From Spirochaetae bacterium HGW-Spirochaetae-5 (GTDB lineage: Bacteria; Spirochaetota; UBA4802; UBA5550): 33,019 nt of DNA. Positions 24,861 to 31,945 of the stretch are shown one piece after another; the stretch's first letter is position 1; every line of letters starts with the position of its first letter. The stretch spans positions 1-33,019 of the forward strand of contig PGXT01000008.1 in the NCBI GenBank assembly GCA_002839285.1, written 5' to 3'. The notes below the pieces were generated by a model, which worked only from the letters and a program-made list of their open reading frames with translations, ran no database searches and was not told where the DNA came from. The position numbers and the translations under genes are program-made.

Positions 24861-26273
24861 TAGATTCCGGAATAATTGAATATCCTTTTTATTGATCAGG
24901 AATATGATTACTAAAAGACTATATAGTAACGATACAATTAGAATTGAAGTTATCAGTGACGCAAAACCTACCAAAAGATTAATATTTACAACATAACATA
25001 TAGATGCAATTAGTAACAGAGTTAATTGTATTAGAGCTGTTTTTGTATAATTAATGTATTTATTCTTAATAAGAAAACCTGTCGTTAAAATATATGAAGT
25101 TACATAAGCAATTACTGTGCTGTAAACGGCTCCATCTGCCTTCAGGTATTTGATTAAAATTATTGATGTTATCATAGTGACTAATGCAACCATCATATCT
25201 ACTCTTGAATTAATAATTTGTTTATTAAGTGAACTTATTATTATCCCGGATATATTAAATGAAAACGGAATTGCAATGGCAAACATTTGCAGTAGATATA
25301 TTGAGTCGGTATATTTTATTCCGAATATTAATGTAATGATATTCCCGGCATAAATATAAAAGATCATAGCCAGGTAAAATGACATTATAGAAAAAATTTT
25401 TGAGTATGTGTCATAAGCATATTTAAACAGTTCTTTATCCTTTTCGTAATTATGCTGATAAAGATACGGCATCAGTACTCTGCTTAAATTCCCCGGGATA
25501 AATAATAGAGATAAGAAGAAAATATATGCATTATTATATATTCCTGAATATATTGTACCATGCATTATAGGAAGAATAACAGAGGAAAAATTCATTGTAA
25601 TACTTGAGAAAACTACTGAATAGGAAAAAGGAATAGTTTCTATTGCAAATTTTTTAAAAGTTAAATAATTATACTTAAATTTATAGAATTTAACTGTGTG
25701 TATGAATGCAATTAAAGTTATTGCTATAACTATTATCAGCCTGGTATATGAAAGATGAAAATAATCACCTCTAAAAAGTATTACAGCATATGTTCCTCCG
25801 AGAAAGAGAAGAGCAAAGAAAGAATTATATAAAGAAGAGAGAAAAAATTTTGATTTAGCTTCAAACAACTGATTGATCGTTGAGAGGAATTCGTTCACTA
25901 TCCGGACAAGTCCAAGTATCAAAGCAAGTATTATCGTATTTTTATTGAAATCAGTAATGAATATAGCGGTTATCAGCGCTAAGAATGCAGTTATTGACAA
26001 TAGCAGTTTAAGTATTATAGTACTTGTATAGTTTTCATCTATATCATTTTTATAATAGTTAATTGCACGTATAGAAGATACACCAATCCCCATATTTGAA
26101 ATTACTGAAAAGAATGTACCAAATGCCAATGCTGCAGAATATTCACCAAAGTGTTCCTTACTCAGATAATGGGCTATTATAATATTAATTACAAAAAAGA
26201 AAAATTTTTCTAATACAGTGGATACTGTTAAAATGAGCGAGTTTAAAAAGAATGATTTTTTGACATTTCCCAT
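24855..26273 (-). CDS. Second Wzx-type flippase / polysaccharide biosynthesis protein
   Basis: A 472-residue membrane protein on the minus strand with about 12 hydrophobic segments. The N-terminal pattern S-L-I-L-T-V-S-T-V-L-E-K-F, the H-Y-L-S-K-E-H-F-G-E-Y segment and G-I-G-V-S-S-I-R-A are typical of the MOP flippase superfamily (RfbX/Wzx branch). It is not closely similar by eye to the flippase at 15006, so it is not a recent duplicate. It stands alone on its strand and its start faces a repeat-rich gap. It may belong to a second glycan pathway merged into this locus (inference). Confidence 0.88.
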   Translation of the reverse strand: MGNVKKSFFLNSLILTVSTVLEKFFFFVINIIIAHYLSKEHFGEYSAALAFGTFFSVISNMGIGVSSIRAINYYKNDIDENYTSTIILKLLLSITAFLALITAIFITDFNKNTIILALILGLVRIVNEFLSTINQLFEAKSKFFLSSLYNSFFALLFLGGTYAVILFRGDYFHLSYTRLIIVIAITLIAFIHTVKFYKFKYNYLTFKKFAIETIPFSYSVVFSSITMNFSSVILPIMHGTIYSGIYNNAYIFFLSLLFIPGNLSRVLMPYLYQHNYEKDKELFKYAYDTYSKIFSIMSFYLAMIFYIYAGNIITLIFGIKYTDSIYLLQMFAIAIPFSFNISGIIISSLNKQIINSRVDMMVALVTMITSIILIKYLKADGAVYSTVIAYVTSYILTTGFLIKNKYINYTKTALIQLTLLLIASICYVVNINLLVGFASLITSILIVSLLYSLLVIIFLINKKDIQLFRNLL

Positions 26274-26333
26274 AATGTCATTAAAACTGATATTATTTTT
26301 TTGTCAATAGATAACATGTTAAAATTGTTAAAA

Positions 26334-26589
26334 GTCCCCCTCTGTCGCCGAAGCGACATCAGTCGGCGTTTTTAGGACATCCTGTCTGCGCCTGACACAG
26401 AGCTGTCACGATGACCGCCTGCGGGCGGACGACACGACGTCGTAATCCTGCCCGCCAAACATCGTGTTTGTAGTCCCCCTTGGAGAGAAGAGGGAGACAG
26501 ATAATGCTAAAAGCAATGGGTGCAGCCCATTGTCTTTTGCCTTCCCCTTCTCACCAAGGGGAAGGTGGCACGAAGTGACGGATGGGGGG
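26334..26589. repeat. GC-rich palindromic intergenic repeat element with inverted ends
   Basis: The left end (GTCCCCCTCTGTCGC then a hairpin) is, in reverse complement, the same type of sequence as the plus-strand end of the element near 30592-30626. The right end is the AAGGGGAAGGTGGCACGAAG repeat ending in GGGGGG. Ends in opposite orientation around a palindrome-rich core resemble a small non-autonomous (MITE- or REP-like) element. No transposase is present. Confidence 0.4.
26541..26589 (+). repeat. 49-base intergenic repeat, copy 1
   Basis: CTTCCCCTT (26541-26549) and AAGGGGAAG (26556-26564) form a hairpin, extendable by one pair, followed by GTGGCACGAAGTGACGGATG and a G run. It matches 27696-27744 in the same orientation with two mismatches, both in the hairpin loop. 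The two copies flank the HepT/MntA-type pair. Confidence 0.85.
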
Positions 26590-26734
26590 AAAAAAAGTAG
26601 ACAGCCCCTGCAGAATCCGGTAACCTTGTTGATAAATGTACACTTGAAGTCTATATTCACGATTCGGGGTATTACAAAACTACTGAAGCTGTATAAGGGA
26701 ATACTTTTTGAATCAAAAAGAGGAGCAGATATCA

Positions 26735-27151
26735 ATGGATAACGATATACGATGGATTCAAAGACTTGAAAATTACAAAAAAGCACTGAAACAATTAAAT
26801 GATGCTGTAGATCTATCAAAAACCAGAGAGCTTTCTCTTCTTGAGAAGCAGGGATTGATTCAGGCTTTTGAGTTTACACATGAACTTGCCTGGAATCTGC
26901 TTAAAGATTATCTGGAATATCAGGGATATCAGGATGTCAAAGGTTCAAGAGATGCAATCCGGGAGGCTTTTAAAATCGGATTAATCGAAAACGGGGAGCT
27001 TTGGATGGAAACAATCAAGGCACGAAATATTACATCTCATGCCTATGATGAAGAAATTGTCCGGAAAGCCGTAACGACAATTATTGATGATTACAGTGAA
27101 ATCTTCAATAATTTATCGAAGAAATTTGAAGCTTTGAAATCAAGAGAGTAA
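26735..27151 (+). CDS. hepT: HEPN-domain toxin of a HEPN/MNT pair (nucleotidyltransferase substrate-binding family)
   Basis: A 138-residue all-helical protein of the HI0074/nucleotidyltransferase-substrate-binding family. It has the F-E-F-T-H-E-L-A-W-N-L-L-K-D-Y-L helix and a K-A-R97-N-I-T-S-H102-A-Y motif that fits the HEPN R-x4-6-H ribonuclease signature. The ATG at 26735 is chosen because AGGAG lies nine bases upstream; the frame can be extended to a TTG at 26708 that lies before this site. The partner nucleotidyltransferase starts three bases after the stop. In characterised pairs the HEPN protein is an RNase toxin and the MNT protein silences it by AMPylation. It is unrelated to glycan synthesis and is probably a horizontally acquired module. 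Confidence 0.85.
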   Translation: MDNDIRWIQRLENYKKALKQLNDAVDLSKTRELSLLEKQGLIQAFEFTHELAWNLLKDYLEYQGYQDVKGSRDAIREAFKIGLIENGELWMETIKARNITSHAYDEEIVRKAVTTIIDDYSEIFNNLSKKFEALKSRE

Positions 27152-27154
27152 TAG

Positions 27155-27472
27155 ATGGATATAGGACTATCTTTAAAACAGTTGAACCGGATTATAGAAG
27201 CATTGGAGCAATTTGAGAATATAAAAAAAGCTATTGTTTTCGGCTCTCGGGCAAAAGGTAATCATAAAAATGGTTCCGATATTGATATAGCTGTAATTGC
27301 AGAGGAGCTGGATTTCCGGAAAATATGTCAGATAGGAAGCAGGCTTGATGATCTGGATTTACCTTATAAAGTTGATATTGTTGATTATAATGCTATAAGT
27401 AATAAAGAGTTAAAAGAGCATATCGATAGAGTGGGTATATCTCTGTTCACAAGAATTGATACGAAAATATAG
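27155..27472 (+). CDS. mntA: MNT-domain nucleotidyltransferase antitoxin
   Basis: A 105-residue minimal nucleotidyltransferase. It has G30-S31-R-A-K-G followed after ten residues from G-S by D42-I-D44, the complete G-S-x10-D-x-D active site, and a third candidate acidic residue in K-V-D-I-V-D near 72-77. It therefore looks catalytically competent. It follows the HEPN gene by three bases, in toxin-first order. In HepT/MntA systems it adds AMP to a tyrosine next to the HEPN active site; here the HEPN protein has a tyrosine directly after the histidine-alanine pair, as expected. Confidence 0.85.
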   Translation: MDIGLSLKQLNRIIEALEQFENIKKAIVFGSRAKGNHKNGSDIDIAVIAEELDFRKICQIGSRLDDLDLPYKVDIVDYNAISNKELKEHIDRVGISLFTRIDTKI

Positions 27473-27596
27473 TTCATCCTTCAAGTCACTCTAATCTGTG
27501 GTTCAGACGACTTTGTACTGAAAGATAATTTCAAGCTACACTTTGTGGCTGTCACTCCGGGGTCACAACCAGATATTACTCCAACAATAAATCTTT

Positions 27597-27685
27597 GAAC
27601 AGGATTTCGAGATTCAGAAGATTTCCGGGATTAAACAGAGTACTCATTTTAATCCGGGAAATCTTTAAATCGTTTATTCCTGTTC
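27597..27685. repeat. Long imperfect inverted repeat
   Basis: The inner arms, 17 bases each at 27619-27635 and 27648-27664 (AGATTTCCGGGATTAAA and its near reverse complement), differ at one position. Outer arms GAACAGGA (27597-27604) and TCCTGTTC (27678-27685) are perfect. The whole can fold into one long stem with a 12-base loop. It resembles the ACAGGATT-type intergenic repeats found in several AT-rich diderm genomes (recollection, not verified). Confidence 0.6.
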
Positions 27686-27695
27686 AGATATCTTT

Positions 27696-27744
27696 CTTCC
27701 CCTTCTCTTCAAGGGGAAGGTGGCACGAAGTGACGGATGGGGGG
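27696..27744 (+). repeat. 49-base intergenic repeat, copy 2
   Basis: Same sequence and orientation as 26541-26589 apart from two loop bases. Hairpin arms CTTCCCCTT (27696-27704) and AAGGGGAAG (27711-27719). Confidence 0.85.
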
Positions 27745-27851
27745 GCGAAATTCACCGTATCAATTTTATTTTTTTCTTTACTTTATCCGTAAAAAAAAAT
27801 ACTTAACATAGACGAAGTATTCAAAATCCTCTAAACTAAAGGATGGCAATA

Positions 27852-28421
27852 ATGATTGATGAAATTTTAAAAGAACATATAGATACAGTAAAAAAATTAG
27901 AGGGGATGAAAGAGGTAATTGGTGAATTATCCGCTGTTATAAACAGTGCTCTTTTTAACGGGAAGAAACTCCTTATTATGGGGAACGGCGGCAGCGCTGC
28001 TGATTCGCAGCATTTTGCAGCTGAAATAGTGGGCAGGTACAAAATCGAAAGGTCTGGCTATCCTGCAATTGCTCTCACTACAGATACATCTATAATCACA
28101 TCCATCGGAAACGACTATTCATTTGAGAGAATATTTTCAAGGCAGATAGAAGCACTTGGTGACGACGGTGACGTTGTTATCGGGCTGTCAACTTCCGGCA
28201 ACAGTAAAAATGTTATGGAGGGGTTTGACCAGGCGAAAAGGAAGGGGTGTAAAACCATTGCTCTCCTTGGTAAAGACGGCGGCGTATTGAAAAATTGGGC
28301 CGACCATGTGCTGATTGTTCCATCCGACACAACCGCACGGGTTCAGGAGTGTCACATTATCATAATTCATCTGTTGTGTGATCTTTTTGAGAAAGGATTG
28401 AAAGATAATTCCCTGGTATAA
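27852..28421 (+). CDS. gmhA: Phosphoheptose isomerase (sedoheptulose-7-phosphate isomerase)
   Basis: A 189-residue SIS-domain protein, the usual GmhA length. It carries [16 protein letters not shown] with the metal-binding His and Glu, [10 protein letters not shown] for sugar phosphate binding, and [12 protein letters not shown] with the second metal-site residues. It converts sedoheptulose-7-P to D-glycero-D-manno-heptose-7-P in the cytoplasm, the first step of heptose supply for LPS core or S-layer glycans. ATG 27852 is chosen because AAAGGA ends eight bases before it; the ATG at 27843 overlaps that site. It opens the heptose operon. Confidence 0.93.
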   Translation: MIDEILKEHIDTVKKLEGMKEVIGELSAVINSALFNGKKLLIMGNGGSAADSQHFAAEIVGRYKIERSGYPAIALTTDTSIITSIGNDYSFERIFSRQIEALGDDGDVVIGLSTSGNSKNVMEGFDQAKRKGCKTIALLGKDGGVLKNWADHVLIVPSDTTARVQECHIIIIHLLCDLFEKGLKDNSLV

Positions 28422-28448
28422 GTTTTAGTATAAAATAAAAAAATAGAT

Positions 28449-28474
28449 ATCCCCGCCTCTTACGCGGCGGGGAT
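28449..28474 (+). terminator. GC-rich hairpin after gmhA, possible terminator or attenuator
   Basis: ATCCCCGCC (28449-28457) and GGCGGGGAT (28466-28474) form a perfect nine-pair stem with an eight-base loop. The following sequence AATTGATTATTTATT is only loosely T-rich, so termination in the plus direction would be partial. Read in the minus direction the stem is followed by a better T tract, but no gene ends there. It could tune hldE expression relative to gmhA. Confidence 0.45.
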
Positions 28475-28482
28475 AATTGATT

Positions 28483-28510
28483 ATTTATTAACTGCAATTA
28501 GTTAATAAAT
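28483..28510. repeat. AT-rich inverted repeat upstream of hldE
   Basis: ATTTATTAACT (28483-28493) and AGTTAATAAAT (28500-28510) are perfect 11-base arms around GCAATT, 25 bases before the hldE start. The form suits an operator for a dimeric protein or a leader hairpin; no regulator is identified. Confidence 0.45.
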
Positions 28511-28535
28511 TATTACTTAAAAGGATTAAAAAATA

Positions 28536-29951
28536 ATGGAAAAATTTAATTTTTCAAATGTTTCGGTACTTGTTATCGGGGATATAATGCTCGACCAGTA
28601 TTTGTGGGGGAGTGTCGACAGGATATCTCCCGAAGCCCCGGTTCCCATTGTTAATATAAAGAGAACAAGCCTCGCTCCCGGCGGTGCTGCTAACGTTGCT
28701 AATAATATTGCTTCACTTGAAGCTGAAGTTCTGCTCATTGGTACTGCAGGTGAAGATTACAATGGTGAACAGCTTTCACAGGTGCTTAATCAGAATTCTA
28801 TAAAACATCTCTTATTCAAAACTGATACCCCCACAATCACCAAGGTCCGTGTAGTGGGGAACAAGCAGCAGATGATGCGTCTGGATTACGAACAGCCGAA
28901 GCCTCTCTCTGAAGAGATCAAAAACAGCATGAAGATTGAAATTACAAAATGCATTGATGATTTTGATGTTGTGGTAATATCGGACTATAATAAAGGGGTA
29001 TGCACCGATGATCTCTGCAGATTTATTATTGCAGAAGCAGAGAAGCATAATATACCTGTTGTGATTGATCCGAAGGGTAAGGATTGGGCAAAATACAGCG
29101 GGGCAACGCTTGTTACTCCTAACATGAAGGAGCTTAATGAATTTATCGGTTATAATATTCCCAATGAAGACATTGATGTTGAAGCTGCTATTCCCGAAGT
29201 CTTTTTGAATTCAGGATTTAAAAATCTGCTTATAACACGTTCTGAAAAGGGGATGACTCTCTATGACGGTGTTCAGACCGAACATTTTCCTACATTTGCA
29301 AAAGAGGTTTATGATGTCTCCGGCGCGGGTGATACTGTTATTGCCGCGCTTGCCGTTGGTATTGCCTCAGGTTATAAGTTGAGAGATTCAGTGGAGTTTG
29401 CAAATATGGCTGCCGGTATTGTTGTCGGGAAACTGGGCACTGTTCCGATTAAAAAATCTGATCTTATACGCGATCTTCATCTCTCATATAATAAAATAAT
29501 CAGCAATGAAAATATCCCTGATTTAATTGAGAGTTTGAATAATGAGAATAAACGTATTGTTTTTACCAACGGCTGTTTTGACATTCTTCATATAGGTCAT
29601 GTGAAATATCTCGAGAAGGCAAAGGAGCTTGGCGACATTCTTATACTCGGTCTAAATACCGACGACTCCGTAAGAAGAATTAAAGGGGAGGGGCGCCCTG
29701 TAAACCGTGAGGATGACCGTGCTGCTGTCCTTGCGGGTCTTTCATCTATCGATTATATAATCAAGTTTGATGAAGATACCCCTCTCTCACTTATAGAGAA
29801 AGTCAGGCCGGATTTCCTGGTAAAGGGTGGAGACTACCGGGCCGAGGATGTGGTTGGAAGGGAGTATGCCGATGAGGTTGTGCTTATTGATTTTGTGGAA
29901 GGGTACTCTACTTCAATGATTATAAGCAGGCTGCGGTGTGAACAGGAATGA
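28536..29951 (+). CDS. hldE: Bifunctional heptose-7-P kinase / heptose-1-P adenylyltransferase
   Basis: A 471-residue fusion in the standard HldE order. The N-terminal ribokinase-fold domain (about 1-320) shows P-G-G-A-A-N-V-A-N-N near 50, the S-D-Y-N-K-G-V turn, and V-S-G-A-G-D-T-V-I-A-A-L with the catalytic aspartate. The C-terminal nucleotidyltransferase domain (about 340-471) has F-T-N-G-C-F-D-I-L-H352-I-G-H355 and a late Y-S-T-S-M-I-I. It phosphorylates D-glycero-D-manno-heptose-7-P at C1 and later attaches AMP, giving ADP-heptose. AAAGG lies about ten bases upstream of the ATG. The stop overlaps gmhB by four bases. Full length, no anomalies. Confidence 0.95.
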   Translation: MEKFNFSNVSVLVIGDIMLDQYLWGSVDRISPEAPVPIVNIKRTSLAPGGAANVANNIASLEAEVLLIGTAGEDYNGEQLSQVLNQNSIKHLLFKTDTPTITKVRVVGNKQQMMRLDYEQPKPLSEEIKNSMKIEITKCIDDFDVVVISDYNKGVCTDDLCRFIIAEAEKHNIPVVIDPKGKDWAKYSGATLVTPNMKELNEFIGYNIPNEDIDVEAAIPEVFLNSGFKNLLITRSEKGMTLYDGVQTEHFPTFAKEVYDVSGAGDTVIAALAVGIASGYKLRDSVEFANMAAGIVVGKLGTVPIKKSDLIRDLHLSYNKIISNENIPDLIESLNNENKRIVFTNGCFDILHIGHVKYLEKAKELGDILILGLNTDDSVRRIKGEGRPVNREDDRAAVLAGLSSIDYIIKFDEDTPLSLIEKVRPDFLVKGGDYRAEDVVGREYADEVVLIDFVEGYSTSMIISRLRCEQE

Positions 29952-30493
29952 CAAAAATTTTTGATATTGATAATACATGGACACTTTTTCTTGACCGTGA
30001 TGGTGTGATAAATAGACGGATTATTGATGATTACGTAAAGAGCATAGATGAATTTATCTTTCTCGATGGCGTTCTTGACTCGCTGAAGATATTCAACGGG
30101 CTCTTTAAGCATGTAATTGTTGTTACCAATCAGCGGGGCATTGCACTTGGTTTAATGAATGACCGTGATCTTTCAGTTATCCATGAATATATGCTTAATA
30201 CAATAAACAGTAATGGCGGGAGAGTTGACCGTGTCTATCACTGCCCTCACGATAAAACTGATAATTGTGACTGCCGTAAACCGAACCCCGGTATGCTTAT
30301 TCAGGCTAAGAACGATTTCCCCGATATAGATTTCACCAGGGCTGTCATGGTCGGCGATTCCGAATCAGACATGGGGCTTGGCCGGAGCAGATCATTAAAA
30401 AATGTTTTTATTTCAGAATCGTCGGGTGCTGATGTTGACGCGGATATTGTTTTCCCGTCTCTTAAAGATTTTGCGGAGTATCTTATAAATTAA
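29948..30493 (+). CDS. gmhB: D-glycero-D-manno-heptose-1,7-bisphosphate 7-phosphatase
   Basis: A 181-residue HAD phosphatase. Motif I is L-F-L-D16-R-D18-G-V-I-N, motif II V-V-T-N-Q-R-G-I-A, motif III includes C-R-K-P-N-P-G, and motif IV is V-G-D-S-E-S-D-M. The zinc loop C-P-H-D ... N-C-D-C typical of GmhB is present. It removes the C7 phosphate between the two HldE reactions. It overlaps hldE (ATGA), so the operon order gmhA-hldE-gmhB follows the pathway. No hldD epimerase follows, which leaves the D,D-heptose form unless that gene is elsewhere. Confidence 0.93.
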   Translation: MTKIFDIDNTWTLFLDRDGVINRRIIDDYVKSIDEFIFLDGVLDSLKIFNGLFKHVIVVTNQRGIALGLMNDRDLSVIHEYMLNTINSNGGRVDRVYHCPHDKTDNCDCRKPNPGMLIQAKNDFPDIDFTRAVMVGDSESDMGLGRSRSLKNVFISESSGADVDADIVFPSLKDFAEYLIN

Positions 30494-30503
30494 TAAAGTG
30501 CCC

Positions 30504-30626
30504 CTATCCCCCCTGCGGGCACATTTCCCCATGATGAGATGGTGAATGGGGGATTCAGGATTTTTTTGTAAAACTCTCCAACTGTCTTTTCGCAGGGGGA
30601 GATGTCGCTTGCGACAGAGGGGGCGT
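30504..30626. repeat. Inverted-end GC-rich intergenic element between gmhB and the heptosyltransferase
   Basis: The left end (CCTATCCCCCCTGCGGGC and following CATTTCCCC) and the right end (AGGGGGAGATGTCGCTTGCG then ACAGAGGGGG) are related in opposite orientation. The right end includes a perfect TGTCGC-TT-GCGACA hairpin (30603-30616). The same hairpin arms occur inverted at 26343-26358. It is a second member of the element family near 26334. Confidence 0.45.
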
Positions 30627-30661
30627 AAAGCCTTAAATTGTTTTGATAAAGGTTAAATTGA

Positions 30662-31660
30662 ATGAATAAATTGAACAGCAAACTCCTTGTTAAATGGACT
30701 CCGGGTAAAATAGATAAAGTGATCATCGATCTTCCTCAGGGGCTTGGTGATCAGATTATGTGTTTTCCTCTTATGGCATCCCTTAAGAGATATAATAAGG
30801 ATATGCATATAACAGTAATTACATTCAATAAAATATCACTTAATCTTCTTGGTTATAATAAAAACATCGATGATGTTAAAACGTTTGAAATGGACTTTAC
30901 TGTTAAAGGTCTGATCCGGTTTTTCACGTTCAGTTATTATAAGTTTTATTCTATGATGAATGCCGGTAATTATGATCTGCTTATATTTACCCATCCCAAT
31001 ATTGTCCGTGATCTGCTGTTCTATATGCTCCCCGCTAAGCGTAAAATCTACAATAGAGAGAATGCTCACAAATTTACTGAGATAAGTAATGTTCTGGAAT
31101 TTATGGATATCCCCGTTGTAAATGATTACTCAGTCGATTTTAATTTTATTAGTGATCTTCTAATGAAAAATAATCTTAGAGAAAATGATTATATACTACT
31201 TGATATTTATGCCCAGTATCTTGACGAAGATCCACGCCAGTGGCCTTATTTCCCTGAACTGATATCAGAATTGAAAAGGAAGATCGGTAAGCCGATAGTT
31301 CTTGCCGGGATAAATAAAAATCATCTGCCCGTTGACGGTGTTGTTGATCTTGTAAACGGAACGAATTTTAAAGAACTGCTCTTTCTTATTAAGAATGCGG
31401 CTGTTGTAGTATCCATGGATACTTTCTTTTTTCATATTTCGTACTGTTTAAAAACACCCGTGGTTGCCTTATTCGGGCCGGTTAACCCGGCAGACCGAAT
31501 TCCGAAATCTGACGATCTGGTGTATAAAACCATTTACAAAAAGTTGAGCTGCTCACCGTGTATAAAAAATAAAGTGAAAATCAGGTGTGATTATAATTTT
31601 CAGTGCATGAAGAATATATCCGTGGAGGAAGTTGTCGATTCTATCAGTGAGTATCTGTAA
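30662..31660 (+). CDS. GT9 family glycosyltransferase, ADP-heptosyltransferase-like
   Basis: A 332-residue GT-B protein. It has the GT9 N-terminal block I-D-L-P-Q-G-L-G-D-Q-I-M-C-F-P near residues 23-37 (usually G-D-x-L-L-x-x-P). Its C-domain ends in S-M-D-T-F-F-F-H-I-S-Y-C-L-K-T-P-V-V-A-L-F-G-P-V-N-P, matching the donor-binding region of WaaC/WaaF relatives. It would use the ADP-heptose made by the three upstream genes and act at the cytoplasmic side of the inner membrane. A C-terminal cluster of cysteines (S-C-S-P-C-I, then R-C-D-Y, Q-C-M) resembles other heptosyltransferases. AAAGG lies about nine bases before the ATG. Confidence 0.85.
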   Translation: MNKLNSKLLVKWTPGKIDKVIIDLPQGLGDQIMCFPLMASLKRYNKDMHITVITFNKISLNLLGYNKNIDDVKTFEMDFTVKGLIRFFTFSYYKFYSMMNAGNYDLLIFTHPNIVRDLLFYMLPAKRKIYNRENAHKFTEISNVLEFMDIPVVNDYSVDFNFISDLLMKNNLRENDYILLDIYAQYLDEDPRQWPYFPELISELKRKIGKPIVLAGINKNHLPVDGVVDLVNGTNFKELLFLIKNAAVVVSMDTFFFHISYCLKTPVVALFGPVNPADRIPKSDDLVYKTIYKKLSCSPCIKNKVKIRCDYNFQCMKNISVEEVVDSISEYL

Positions 31661-31696
31661 AGTAATTATTTACTACCCGGGTCTTTAAAAAAGTTA

Positions 31697-31793
31697 GTTT
31701 CGGCTCCGCTCAACGAACGTAGAGCTTATTCCATATATTTTAATAAAACACACGCTTGCTGAGCGGAACCGAAGCATGCATGTTTACAAACTC
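31697..31793. repeat. 97-base direct repeat with terminal inverted repeats, copy 1
   Basis: Identical to 31819-31915 except for five substitutions. Within the copy, TTCGGCTCCGCTCA (31699-31712) and TGAGCGGAACCGAA (31760-31773) are inverted arms with one mismatch, framing an AT-rich core of about 47 bases. No open frame. It looks like a small palindromic element duplicated in tandem. Confidence 0.85.
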
Positions 31794-31818
31794 AGCATTC
31801 TGTGATAGAAAAAGGTTC

Positions 31819-31915
31819 GTTTCGGCTCCGCTCAACGAACGTAGAGCTTATTCCATATATTTTTAAAAAACACACGCTTGCTGAGCGGAGCCGAAGCACG
31901 CATGTTTATAAACTC
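31819..31915. repeat. 97-base direct repeat with terminal inverted repeats, copy 2
   Basis: Second copy, 25 bases after the first. Here the arms TTCGGCTCCGCTCA (31821-31834) and TGAGCGGAGCCGAA (31882-31895) are perfect. Together the copies fill the gap between the heptosyltransferase and the aminotransferase. Confidence 0.85.
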
Positions 31916-31945
31916 TACGATTATTTCTTCTCTCCTGAAAAATAA

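Larger units (their letters stand above)
26274..26734. other. Repeat-rich intergenic region
   Basis: About 460 bases without a credible gene. GC content jumps well above the surrounding sequence from about 26334. It contains TGTCGC-CGAA-GCGACA (26343-26358), a CGCCGA/TCGGCG pair (26347-26352 and 26363-26368), CCGCC/GGCGG around 26416-26428, the perfect palindrome ACGACGTCGT (26434-26443), CAATGGG/CCCATTG (26514-26532), and the 49-base repeat at 26541-26589. GTCCCCC occurs at 26334 and 26473. Small open frames across it on both strands are products of these repeats. Confidence 0.6.
27473..27851. other. Intergenic region with two repeat structures
   Basis: About 380 bases between the toxin-antitoxin pair and gmhA. 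It holds the long imperfect hairpin at 27597-27685 and the 49-base repeat copy at 27696-27744, both listed separately. The stretch 27473-27596 shows no convincing gene, RNA or repeat. AAAGGA at 27838-27843 is the gmhA ribosome site. Confidence 0.55.

Noticed and set aside
26406..26819. Open frames on both strands across the repeat-rich gap (minus 26406-26819, plus 26464-26742)
   Set aside because: They translate palindromic repeat sequence and have no family features; the minus frame also overlaps the start of the HEPN gene.
27595..27792. 65-residue open frame over the hairpin and repeat copy 2
   Set aside because: It runs through the long inverted repeat and the 49-base repeat; no ribosome site and no protein-like pattern.
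31697..31915. Possible CRISPR array
   Set aside because: Only two units, each 97 bases with internal inverted arms, separated by 25 bases; no cas genes. This is a duplicated palindromic element.
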